DNA from: an uncultured Sutterella sp.
Lineage (GTDB): Bacteria > Pseudomonadota > Gammaproteobacteria > Burkholderiales > Burkholderiaceae_F
Assembly: GCA_905198475.1 (NCBI GenBank)
Contig: CAJKCQ010000015.1
Coordinates: 1 to 34,561, forward strand
DNA: 34,561 bases
Direction of reading: 5' to 3'
The notes under the pieces: generated by a model
The model's database searches: none
Seen by the model: the letters and a program-made list of their open reading frames with translations, nothing else
Told to the model about the DNA's origin: nothing
Part shown: positions 22,044 through 31,200 of the stretch, in pieces
How positions within the stretch are numbered: the stretch's first letter is position 1
Layout: each line of letters begins with the position of its first letter
Translations under genes and position numbers: made by a program

Positions 22044-24707
22044 CTATTGAGCGAGCGCCTTCGCCTCGCTCTGGAGGTCGTAGAGGAGCCCGAGGGCGTC
22101 GCGGGGCGTGAGCGCGTCGAGGTCAAGGCCGGCGACGCGCTCGAGGAAGGCCGTGCGTTCGGGATCCTCGGCGGGTGCGTCGGAGGCTGCGTCGGGGGCG
22201 TCGGGCTCCGCGGCGTCGGCGAGCGTGAGGGGCGAGAAGCCGAAGAGGTCGGGCTGCGCCGCCGGGACGGCGTTCGCGCGCTCCTCGAGCTTCGCGAGGA
22301 AGGCCTTGGCCTTGCGCACCACGGGGGCGGGAACGCCAGCGAGCTGCGCCACGGCGATGCCGTAGCTCTTCGAGGCCGCGCCTTCGGTGATTTCGTGTTG
22401 GAAGACGACCCCGGAGCGCGTCTGCGCGGCCGAGACGTGGACGTTCGCCGCCTCGCGCATCTCCTGTGCGAGCGAGGTGAGCTCGAAGTAGTGGGTCGCG
22501 AAGAGCGTGAAGCTGCGCACGCGGCCGACCAACTCCTGCGCGATCGCGGCGGCGAGCGACAGGCCGTCGTAGGTCGAGGTGCCGCGGCCGATCTCATCCA
22601 TCAGCACGAGGCTGCGGTCGGTCGCCTGCGAGAGGATCGCAGCGGCCTCGGTCATCTCCACCATGAAGGTCGAGCGCCCGCGCGCGAGGTCGTCCGAGGC
22701 GCCGATGCGGGTGTGGATGCGGTCCACGGGGCCGATTTCCGCCGAGTCCGCCGGCACGAACCCGCCCGCCCAGGCGAGGAGCACGATCAACGCGACGCTG
22801 CGCATGTAGGTGGACTTGCCGCCCATGTTGGGGCCGGTGATGATGAGCATCCGTCGGCCGTCCTCGAGCCGGCAGTCGTTGGGGACGTACGCTTCGAGCG
22901 TCGTCTCCACCACCGGGTGGCGGCCGCGGGTGATGCGGATGCCGGGCCGGTCGGCGAGGACCGGGCGCACCCAGCCGCGCTCGGCCGCGTGGAGCGCGAG
23001 CGTGGCGGCGGCGTCCACGGCCGCGCAGGCGCGCGCTGCGGCGAGAAGTTCGGCCGCGTGTTCCGCGGCCTTTGCCACCACCTCCTCGTAGAGGTGTTTC
23101 TCGAGCGCCTGCGAGCGCTCGCGCGCGGAGAGCACACGGTCCTCGACGTCCTTGAGTTCCGGCGTGATGAAGCGCTCGGTGTTCTTCAGCGTCTGCCGGC
23201 GCTGGTAGTGCGCGGGCACCTGGTCGGCGACGGACTTCGCCACCTCGATGTAGAAGCCCGAGATCTTGTTGAACTGCACGCGCAGCGTCGGGATGCCGGT
23301 CGCCGCCCGCTCGCGTCCCTCCATCTCCATGAGGATGCGGGCGGTGTCGTCGCGGAAGTGCCGCAGGTCGGCCAACTCCGCGTTCCAGCTCGAGGCGATC
23401 ACGTCGCCGTCGCGCAGCGTCTGCGCGGGTTCGGGAAGGAGCGCCGCATTGAGGAGCGTCTTCACGCAGTCGGGCGTGACGAGCGCCGCCGCGGCGCGCT
23501 TCATGAAGGCCGGTTCAAGGCCGCCCAGCACGCGCGCGACGTTGTCGAGCCGCGGCAGGGCGTCGCGCAGCGACGCGAGTTCGCGCGGGCGGACCGTGCC
23601 GAGCGCGATGCGGCTCGAAATGCGCTCGACGTCGGGGAGCGCGTCGAGCTCCCGGCGCAGCGACTCGAGAAAGTCCGGATCGTCCTTGAGAAGCGCCGCC
23701 GCTTCGTGGCGCTCTTCGGCCGCGGCGCGGCTGCGCAGCGGCGCATTGAGCCAGCGGCGCAGTTCGCGGCTTCCCATCGAGCTCGTGCAGTGGTCGAGCA
23801 CCGAGAAGAGCGTCGGGCCGTCGCCCGTGGACGAGAGCGACTGGTCGATCTCGAGGTTGCGGCGGCTCGCCGCGTCGAGCACGATGAATTCGCTTTCCTC
23901 AACGAGCTTGAGGGGCTCGATGAAGGGCATCAGGTCCACCTGCGTCTCGGTCGTGTAGTCGAGGAGCGCGTTCGCCGCGGCGAGGATCCGCGGGAGGTCC
24001 GCGACGCCCCAGGCGTCGAGCGTGGCGAGCCCGAAGTGGCTCTGGAGCGCCGAGGCGCCGCGCTTGGGGTCGAAGTGCCAGTCGGGAAGCGAGGAGACGA
24101 CGAGCTCGGGGTGCTTTTCCCGGAGCGCGGCGCGCTCTGATTCGCTCACGAGCACTTCGGAGGGACGGATGCGCGCGAGCGCGCTCTCAAAGGATTCGGG
24201 CGGCACGGACTCGGCGCGGAAGTCGCCGTTTGAGAGCGTAAGCCACACGAACCCGCAGGGGCCCTTCTTCTTCGGGAAGTCCACCGCAAGGAGCACGGCG
24301 TCGGACTTCTCCGGGAGGAGCGCCGAGTCGGTGAGCGTGCCCGGCGTCACAATCCGCGAGATGCGCCGCTCGATCATGCCCTTGCCCGGAGGGCTCATCT
24401 GCTCGACGATCACGACGGATTCGCCCAACTTCACGAGCTTCGAGATGTAGGTGTCGAGCGACACGAAGGGAACGCCCGCCATCGGGATGGGCGTGCCGTC
24501 CGAGAGCTTCCCGCGCTTCGTGAGCGTGATGCCGATCAGGCGATTGGCGCGCACCGCGTCGTCGAAGAACGTTTCGTAGAAGTCGCCCATGCGGAAGAGC
24601 ACGAGCGTCTGCGGATAGCGGTTCTTCACCTCGGCGAACTGACGCATCGAAGGCGTGAAGAGCTCCGGGTTGCTGTAGTCGGGACGGGCGGCCGAGATGT
24701 CATCCAT
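22044..24707 (-). CDS. mutS: DNA mismatch repair protein MutS
   Basis: This 887-residue protein recognises base mismatches and small loops and starts methyl-directed repair with MutL. The mismatch-contacting Phe-x-Glu motif is at F43-E45 (GDFYETF). Walker A GPNMGGKST lies near residue 623 and the Walker B region LVLMDEIGRGTSTYDG near 699. Length and domain order are normal. I chose ATG 24707 (MDDIS); the open frame continuing to 25049 overlaps the next gene and has noncoding composition. The Shine-Dalgarno sequence is weak. It follows the inositol-monophosphatase-family gene on the same strand after a 146-base gap with a hairpin. MutL is not in the window. Confidence 0.96.
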   Translation of the reverse strand: MDDISAARPDYSNPELFTPSMRQFAEVKNRYPQTLVLFRMGDFYETFFDDAVRANRLIGITLTKRGKLSDGTPIPMAGVPFVSLDTYISKLVKLGESVVIVEQMSPPGKGMIERRISRIVTPGTLTDSALLPEKSDAVLLAVDFPKKKGPCGFVWLTLSNGDFRAESVPPESFESALARIRPSEVLVSESERAALREKHPELVVSSLPDWHFDPKRGASALQSHFGLATLDAWGVADLPRILAAANALLDYTTETQVDLMPFIEPLKLVEESEFIVLDAASRRNLEIDQSLSSTGDGPTLFSVLDHCTSSMGSRELRRWLNAPLRSRAAAEERHEAAALLKDDPDFLESLRRELDALPDVERISSRIALGTVRPRELASLRDALPRLDNVARVLGGLEPAFMKRAAAALVTPDCVKTLLNAALLPEPAQTLRDGDVIASSWNAELADLRHFRDDTARILMEMEGRERAATGIPTLRVQFNKISGFYIEVAKSVADQVPAHYQRRQTLKNTERFITPELKDVEDRVLSARERSQALEKHLYEEVVAKAAEHAAELLAAARACAAVDAAATLALHAAERGWVRPVLADRPGIRITRGRHPVVETTLEAYVPNDCRLEDGRRMLIITGPNMGGKSTYMRSVALIVLLAWAGGFVPADSAEIGPVDRIHTRIGASDDLARGRSTFMVEMTEAAAILSQATDRSLVLMDEIGRGTSTYDGLSLAAAIAQELVGRVRSFTLFATHYFELTSLAQEMREAANVHVSAAQTRSGVVFQHEITEGAASKSYGIAVAQLAGVPAPVVRKAKAFLAKLEERANAVPAAQPDLFGFSPLTLADAAEPDAPDAASDAPAEDPERTAFLERVAGLDLDALTPRDALGLLYDLQSEAKALAQ

Positions 24708-24767
24708 GGCGGTGTTCTGGTGTGCCGCAGCGGCGGGCGCGCGGCGGTGCGGGTGGTCTTGATGCGC

Positions 24768-24791
24768 GAGAGCCGCCCGGAGGCGGCTCTC
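24768..24791 (-). other. Hairpin between suhB-like gene and mutS
   Basis: GAGAGCCGCC-CGGA-GGCGGCTCTC is a 10-bp perfect inverted repeat in the 146-base gap. A second GC palindrome (CGCCCGCCCGGGCGGGCG) lies just after the suhB-like stop codon, near 24835-24852. Neither is followed by a T-run, so full termination is doubtful; they may stabilise the upstream mRNA or lower mutS readthrough. Confidence 0.45.
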
Positions 24792-24853
24792 TGCTGCGGG
24801 CGCTTCTCCCCGGAAGGGAGGCGCCGCGGAGGGCGCCCGCCCGGGCGGGCGGA

Positions 24854-25774
24854 TTACTCGGCCTTCTTGGTCGAGAGCGTGCGGCGGGCCTTCTTCGGAG
24901 CCTTCGGCGCGGACTTCTCGGACTCCTCGGTCTTCTGAGCGGCGGGAGCCTCTTCGGCCTTGGGCTCGGCCTTCACTTCGCCCACGAGCGGGAGGAGCTG
25001 CGCGAAGATCTTGGGCGAGCCGGCGCAGACGTTGCCGGTTTCGAGCCACTTCTCACCGCCCTCGAGGTCGGTGATGAGGCCGCCCGCTTCGAGGACGATC
25101 AGACCGCCCGCGCAGATGTCCCAGGGCTTGAGGTGGAATTCCCAGAAGCCGTCGTAGCGGCCGCAGGCGACCCAGGCGAGGTCGAGCGCCGCGGAGCCCG
25201 GACGACGGATGCCCGCCGTGCGCTCGCAGACGCGCTTGAAGCCCTTGAGGTAGCCCTCGATGTCGCAGCCAGGACGGAAGGGGAAGCCCGTACCGATGAG
25301 GGCCTTCCTCATTTCGTCGTTGTCGGAGACGCGGATGCGGCGGTTGTCGAGCATCGCGCCCTGGCCCTTGGCGGCCGAGAAGAGCTCGTTCTTCGCGACG
25401 TCGTAGATCACGGCCGCGATCGGCTCGCCCCGGTAGGTGAGGGCGATCGAGACGCAGAACTGCGGCAGCCCGTGCATGAAGTTCGTCGTGCCGTCGATCG
25501 GGTCGATGATCCACAGGTAGTCGCTCTTGGGGTCGCCCACGCGGCCGGCCTCTTCGGAGAGGATCGCATGGCGCGGATAGGCCTCCTGCAGTTCGCGGAT
25601 GACGGCGGCTTCGGCGGCCTTGTCCGCGGAGGTGACGAAGTCGTTCACGGCTTTGTCCGTGACCTCGAGCGTGTCCCGGTTCTCCGAGGCGCGGATGATT
25701 TCACGCGCGGCAAGGCGCGCGGCCTTGGTGGCGGTGGCGACGAAGGCCTTGAGCGAAGCGGTGGGCGTAGGCAT
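24854..25774 (-). CDS. suhB: Inositol-monophosphatase family protein (SuhB-like)
   Basis: This 306-residue protein belongs to the Mg-dependent inositol monophosphatase family; E. coli SuhB also acts in rRNA antitermination and ribosome assembly. Metal-binding motifs are E74-E75 (ILSEE), DPIDGTTNF (91-99) and WDICAGG (D219). The catalytic domain ends near residue 266. It is followed by about 40 residues rich in Lys, Glu, Ala and Pro (KAEEAPAAQKTEESEKSAPK...), absent from typical SuhB. Similar Lys/Ala-rich extensions occur on TilS and Dps in this window. The ribosome binding site is weak. SuhB is the most likely ortholog, but another family member is possible. Confidence 0.88.
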   Translation of the reverse strand: MPTPTASLKAFVATATKAARLAAREIIRASENRDTLEVTDKAVNDFVTSADKAAEAAVIRELQEAYPRHAILSEEAGRVGDPKSDYLWIIDPIDGTTNFMHGLPQFCVSIALTYRGEPIAAVIYDVAKNELFSAAKGQGAMLDNRRIRVSDNDEMRKALIGTGFPFRPGCDIEGYLKGFKRVCERTAGIRRPGSAALDLAWVACGRYDGFWEFHLKPWDICAGGLIVLEAGGLITDLEGGEKWLETGNVCAGSPKIFAQLLPLVGEVKAEPKAEEAPAAQKTEESEKSAPKAPKKARRTLSTKKAE

Positions 25775-25985
25775 TTGATTGGGCTCGAATTGTTAAGTAT
25801 GAGGGCGTGCGGCAACGGGAATGCACCGGCGCAGGAACCCTGCTTGAGGGAACGGGCGGGGATTCTAGCAGACGCTCACCATGGAGGCGGCCGCGGCCGT
25901 GCGGGTTTTGCGCGGGCGCCGCCGCCCGAGGCAGGTCCGCGCCCTTCCGCGGCCCGGCCGCCGCGGTGCGGTACGCGCCGGCCGG

Positions 25986-25991
25986 TACAAT
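25986..25991 (+). promoter_or_regulatory. Probable -10 element upstream of tilS
   Basis: TACAAT lies 44 bases before the tilS ATG in otherwise very GC-rich DNA; the matching -35 region is poor. Transcription would start near 25998. This position supports the long tilS reading frame starting at 26035. The rest of the gap 25775-26034 is GC-rich without a gene. Confidence 0.4.
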
Positions 25992-26034
25992 CTGAGGATC
26001 AGGAAAACTTCCCGCATGCTTTAATCAGACCTCC

Positions 26035-28200
26035 ATGACCTCCAGGAAATCTCCCGAAAGGACGACGGTCGAGACGTCCGCCGCTGCCGCGGCGGTCGAA
26101 GACGCCCCGGCGCCCGCCATCGCCGCGAAGAAGACCGCAGCGCGGCGCACGAAGATCGAGGCGACGGCCGGAATGCCCGGCCTGATCGGCCAGGCGCCCG
26201 TGAAGAAGCGCGCGCCGCGAAAGGCGGCCGGCGCCAAGACCGCCAAGGCGAAGACCACGAAGAGCGCTCCGCGCGGGCGGCGCGCAAGCGTGATCGACGC
26301 GGGCGCCCTCATCTCCGCGGAAAAGAACGGCGCCGCGCAGGAGCGGCTCGCCGAGTCGGCCGAGGTGCTCGAAGGCGCGCGCGAGTTTGAGGAGGCCTTC
26401 CCCCTCATTCTCGACATGCCGTTTGAAGATCCGGACGCGCCGCGCACGGGCCCGGCGAAGCTCCCCGACCTGAGGTTGATCGAGGAGCTCGAGGCACAGG
26501 CGCGGGAGGAGAAGCGCTGGCGCAGGATCGCGATGAAGCCCAAGAAGAAGCCCGCCGCGACGGGAAGCGCCGCGGTGCGCGCGAAGCTCGCCGACCTGCT
26601 CAGGTCTTCGCTCGAAGAGGCGGCCGACCATCTCCTCGGGCGCTCGAGCCCCGAATTCGCCCTCGTGCCCCTCAACCCGGTGCGCGTGATCGTCGCGGTT
26701 TCGGGCGGACGCGACTCGATGGCGCTCCTCGACGTCGCCACACGCCTCTTCAAGGAGAAGCGCCAGGCGCTCATCGCCGAGCTCGAGGCCGTCTACGTCC
26801 ACCACGGCTACGAGCCCGGAGCGGACGTCTGGGAGGAGCACTGCCGCTCGGAGTGCGCCAAGCGCGGGATTCCCTTCCGCACGGTGCGCGTGCGCGTCGC
26901 CCTGAAGGGCGAGGGCGTCGAGGCCGCGGCCCGCGAGGCGCGCTACCGCGCGCTCGCGCACTTTGCGCTCAAGGAGGGGTTCGACATCGTGATGACGGCG
27001 CATCACGAGGACGACCGCATTGAAACGTTCCTCCTGCAGTGGATGCGGGGCGCCGGGCTCGAGGGGCTCGCGGCCTTCCCGGAGGCGCGCGAGCTCGCCT
27101 CGCCCTCTGTTGAGGATGCGCCGGCCGTGCAGGCCGGCCGCCAGGCGTTTCTGCTGCGCCCCTGGACGGGCGTGCCGCGCTGCGACATCGAGCGCTACGT
27201 GAAGAGCAGAAAGCTCGCCTACGTCGACGACCCGGACAATGAAAATCCGCAGTTCTCAAGGAGCCGCGTGCGCCGCGAGGTGATTCCGCTGCTCGAGAAG
27301 ATCCGCCCGGGCTTTCGCTCGGCCGCGGCCCGGTCGGTGTCCTTGGTCGCGGAGGCGCTCGACGTGTTGAAGAGCGTCGCGCGCTCGGACCTCGAGCGGT
27401 GCCGCTCCGAAGAGCGCCCCCGCGGACTCTCGATCTTCCGGCTGCTCGAGCTCATTCCTGCGCGCCAGGCCTGGTGCCTGCGCGCGTGGCTCTCCGAAGA
27501 GGGGCTGCGCCCCATCTCGAAGGCGCGCCTTGAGGACATGCTTCGGCAGGTGCGCGAAACGCATTCGGACGCGACCTTCGCGATCCGGCTCCAGGGTCGG
27601 GAGCTGCGCCGCTGGGGTGCGGACCTCGTGATCCGCGACGCGGTGGTGAGCCGGTCTGGCGCCGAGCGTAGCGCCGTCGTGCAGACATCGCAGGGCGCGA
27701 TCGCGCTTCCCGACTGGGGCGGCGAGATCGAGGTGATTCCCTGCAGAGGCGACGAACCGGGCATTGCGCGCTCGCGGCTCACCGCGAAGGGCGCTCAGCT
27801 CGAGACCCGGTCCACCAACGGCGCGGCGAAGCTCCGCCTCTGGGCGCTGCGGCCCGCCAAGGCCCTGAAGGACCTCTACGCGCAGGCGGGGATTCCGGCC
27901 TATGCGCGCGCGGATCTGCCGCGACTCTGGCTGAACGGCGAACTCCTCTTCGCCGCGGGCCTCGGTATGGACGTGCGGTTCTTCGACGATCCGGAGAAGT
28001 TCCCCGACCGCGTGCGGCTGCGCTGGCGCCCCGAGCATTCGCTCTGGGACGACCGCGCGGTGCCGAACTACGCCGAACTTCCCGACGCGGAGCGCCGGGC
28101 GCGTGAAGAGCGCGTGCGCGAGACGATCCTGCGCCTCGCTGAAAAGCGCGCGGCCGCGGCAAAGGCCGCGAAGCCCACGGGCGGCGTGAAGAAGCGCTGA
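26035..28200 (+). CDS. tilS: tRNA(Ile)-lysidine synthase with a long N-terminal extension
   Basis: TilS attaches lysine to C34 of the tRNA(Ile) with CAU anticodon, switching it from Met to Ile decoding; it is essential. The PP-loop ATP-binding motif SGGRDS is at 223-228. TAHHEDDRIETFLLQWMRGAGLEGLAAFP and the DPDNENPQFSRSRVR segment are hallmark regions, and C-terminal TilS domains follow. At 721 residues it is much longer than usual TilS (about 430-460). The extra part, residues 1-215, is a Lys/Ala/Pro-rich basic segment (KKRAPRKAAGAKTAKAKTTK) followed by an acidic helical stretch. An internal ATG at 26533 (M167) with AGGA nearby is an alternative start, but coding bias and the promoter favour the long form. 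Confidence 0.9.
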   Translation: MTSRKSPERTTVETSAAAAAVEDAPAPAIAAKKTAARRTKIEATAGMPGLIGQAPVKKRAPRKAAGAKTAKAKTTKSAPRGRRASVIDAGALISAEKNGAAQERLAESAEVLEGAREFEEAFPLILDMPFEDPDAPRTGPAKLPDLRLIEELEAQAREEKRWRRIAMKPKKKPAATGSAAVRAKLADLLRSSLEEAADHLLGRSSPEFALVPLNPVRVIVAVSGGRDSMALLDVATRLFKEKRQALIAELEAVYVHHGYEPGADVWEEHCRSECAKRGIPFRTVRVRVALKGEGVEAAAREARYRALAHFALKEGFDIVMTAHHEDDRIETFLLQWMRGAGLEGLAAFPEARELASPSVEDAPAVQAGRQAFLLRPWTGVPRCDIERYVKSRKLAYVDDPDNENPQFSRSRVRREVIPLLEKIRPGFRSAAARSVSLVAEALDVLKSVARSDLERCRSEERPRGLSIFRLLELIPARQAWCLRAWLSEEGLRPISKARLEDMLRQVRETHSDATFAIRLQGRELRRWGADLVIRDAVVSRSGAERSAVVQTSQGAIALPDWGGEIEVIPCRGDEPGIARSRLTAKGAQLETRSTNGAAKLRLWALRPAKALKDLYAQAGIPAYARADLPRLWLNGELLFAAGLGMDVRFFDDPEKFPDRVRLRWRPEHSLWDDRAVPNYAELPDAERRAREERVRETILRLAEKRAAAAKAAKPTGGVKKR

Positions 28201-28268
28201 CGCTTCTGCCGGAGCCACTCCTTAGCGGAGGGCTCCGCAGGAGGGTCGTGCGGCGGGAGTGGACTTGC

Positions 28269-31200
28269 ATGCTCGGACGGAAGGCTCAGATCGAGGTGCT
28301 CCGCTACTGGGAGGAGATTGAACTCCTCACTCCGCCCGACTACCGGGCCGAGGAGACGGAGCGGCGCTTCTGCGACCAGTGGTCGCCGGGGCGGCTCGTG
28401 GGCCTGGAAAAGGAGGCGCTCGAGCGCTGGCAGGCCGCGCGCCTTGAAGGCCCCGTCGACTGGTGCCCGCGGGCGCCGAAGTCCGTTCCCGCGCCGGAGG
28501 TGCCGTTCTTCACGGTCTACGTGGGGCTCGTTGAGAAGCGCGTGGTCTACGAGCGGCTGGTCGCGGAACTCTCCGCGGCGGGCGATGCGGGGCCCCGCGG
28601 CGGGGCGCTCGAAGCCACCCTTTCGGCCTTCATGCCCGATGCGCCCGAGGATGCGGCGGCCCGCCCGATCCCGCAGGAGAATGCCCTTCAGACGGCCGTG
28701 GACCTGCGCGGTATGACCTACCTCGCGCGGCTTCACCTCAATCCGTGGGGCAAGTACGTGGACGAAAGCTTCGCGGCCGCGGGGTTCACCGGGGCGCTGA
28801 GGCACCTGCGGGCGCTCAAGAGCGCTGCGCTGCGCGTCGGCCCCGCGGAGGACGACCTCGTCGCCGGGGCGGAGCTGCGCCGCGTGCGGATGGCCCGGTG
28901 GGCGGACGCGGAGGCGCAGCGCGAATTCGGGGGCGCCCCCGCCCCCGGCGTCTTCGTCAAGGTCGAGGAGCTCCCCGACGTGTTCCCGAAGACGATCCGA
29001 CTCTCGGACCCCAAGCCCGGGGCCGCGCCCGTCGCCGAGGGGTTCGTCACGCGCCTTGCCGATCAGTTCGCGCGCGCCGCGGGCCTCCCGCAGGGCCTTC
29101 CCTGCGCCGTCGCGACCGCGCTCTGCCCGCCTTCGCAGAGAACGCCTCCCGACGGCGTCGGGCTCGAGAGCTTCTACCTCGCCGACATCGCCGCCGCCCG
29201 CATGGGGCTCGAGGCGGCCGGGGCCGAACCCTGGACCGCGCCCGACTTCGGGCGCTATGCGTCGGCGGCCGGCTGCGCTGCCCTCGACCCGGCGCCCGAT
29301 GAAGCGGTTGCCGGAGAATCCGCCGGCCGCACCACGTTCCCCGTCGAAACGACGGACGGCTTCGGGAGCTTCGCGCAGCCCGTGAGCGCCGCGCTGGCGC
29401 GCCTTCTCGCGCTCGGCACGGGTGAAGGCATTCCGAGGATCGACGTCCTCAAGTCTCCGGCGGTCTTCGAAGACCTCCTGCAGCCCGCAGACCTGCCCTC
29501 GGGGAGGTGGCCCACGGCTCCCGCGCACCACCTCTACCTCGCGCAGCAGGGGGCGGTGGCGGGGATTCTGCGCACGGGCGCGGGGTTCGGGCCGTTGATT
29601 TCCGTGAACGGGCCGCCCGGCACGGGCAAGAGCTGGCTGCTGCGCGACGTGGTCGCCGAAGTGGTCGTGCGGCGCGCCCGCGGGATCGCCGCGAAGTCCG
29701 CCTCGCGCGAGGTCTTCGACGCGCGTTGGGCGGTCGCCTTCGAAATCGGCCCGGACAGCATCGAGACCTTCACGCCCGTAGCCTCCGACGTGGGCGGCGA
29801 CCACCTGATCGTCGTCGCTTCGAACAACAACGCGGCGATCCGCAACGTCACCGACGCGCTGCCGCGCAGCTACGGGCTCGCCGAACCCAAGCGCGACCTT
29901 CAGACGGGCGGCGTGCGCCCGGCCTTTTCCTATTGGCGCGACTGCGCCCTTGGGTTGATGGCTTTGGTCGAGGGCCGGCCCGCCCGGACGAAAAGGTCCG
30001 CCGCCGCGCCCGATCCCCGCCTGCGGGGAGCCGGGGACCCCGAAGCGACGCCGGAGAATGAAGCTTCGGGCGCCGGGGGCGCGCAAGCCCTGGACGGGGC
30101 GCTCTTCTCCGAAGCGGAGGCGCAGGAACTCATGCAGCTCACGGCCGCCGAGCGCCGCGAGCGCATCCGGCGCGCGCTTCTCGCGCGGGTCAAAAACCCC
30201 GAGGAGGTCTGGGGGCTCGCTTCGGCCACGCTGGGGCGGAGGAAGAACTGCAGCGCCTTCGCGCGCGCGGTGTTGGGCGTGGGCGGCCGCAACCCCTTCG
30301 ACTCCACCATTGCGCGTCAAATCGACGACGCACTCGAGATCCTGCGCTTTGAGCGGCGGCTTCCCGAAGAGGCCTGGGCCGAGGCGAAGGCGCGTTTTCT
30401 CACGCTCGAGCGCGAGGTGGACGAGCGCCGCGCTCGCATGGCCGAACGCGCAGCCGCCGCCCGCGTGAAGCCCGCGGCCTTCCGCACGCCCCTTGCGCAA
30501 GACCCCGGGCAGCACAAGGCCTCGCTCTGGGTCGACGAGGAGTTCGAGCGCATGCGCTCGACGCTCTTCGAGGCGGCGCTCGAACTTCATGCGGCGACCT
30601 TCATCGCGCAGGCCGACCTCGCGAAGAAGGGTCTGCGGGCCGCGGGCCGGTATCTTCTCTCGACGAATCCGCACTTCATCTCGGGGCGGGCGCTCGACGT
30701 CTTCGAATTCATCGCCTTCCTCGTGCCGGTGGTCTCCACGACCCTGGCGAGCGCGGGGCGGCTCTTTGCCCAGATCGAACCCTCGGCCATCCCGTGGGTG
30801 CTCATCGACGAGGCGAGTCAGGCCTCGCCCCAGTCCGCCGTCGGCATCCTCAACCGCGCCCGGCGCGTGGTGGTGTTGGGCGACCCGCGGCAGCTGATGC
30901 CCGTCGTGACGATGCCCACGGCATTGGCGGAGTTTCTCCGCCGCCGGCATCCGCTCGTCGACGAATGCTGGTCGCCGGCGGCGAGTTCGCTCCAGACGCT
31001 CGTCGACAACACGATGGAGGTGGGCGCGGTGATCCGCGACCAGGTCGCCCGGCGCGACGTCTGGACGGGGCTGCCGCTGCGCACCCACCGCCGCTGCGGC
31101 CCGCCGATGTTCGGGATCGCCAACGCGCTCTCCTACGCCGGACAGATGGTGCAGATGACGCCGCGGATCGACGACGGGAGAAAACCCGCCTCAGCCTGGT

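Noticed and set aside
21096..24140. A 1014-codon open frame antisense to gntR and mutS
   Set aside because: It crosses two well-supported genes and an intergenic promoter, and its composition is that of an antisense shadow.
28068..31088. A 1006-codon open frame antisense to tilS and the helicase
   Set aside because: It overlaps two genes with complete catalytic motifs, lacks a ribosome binding site and has shadow composition.
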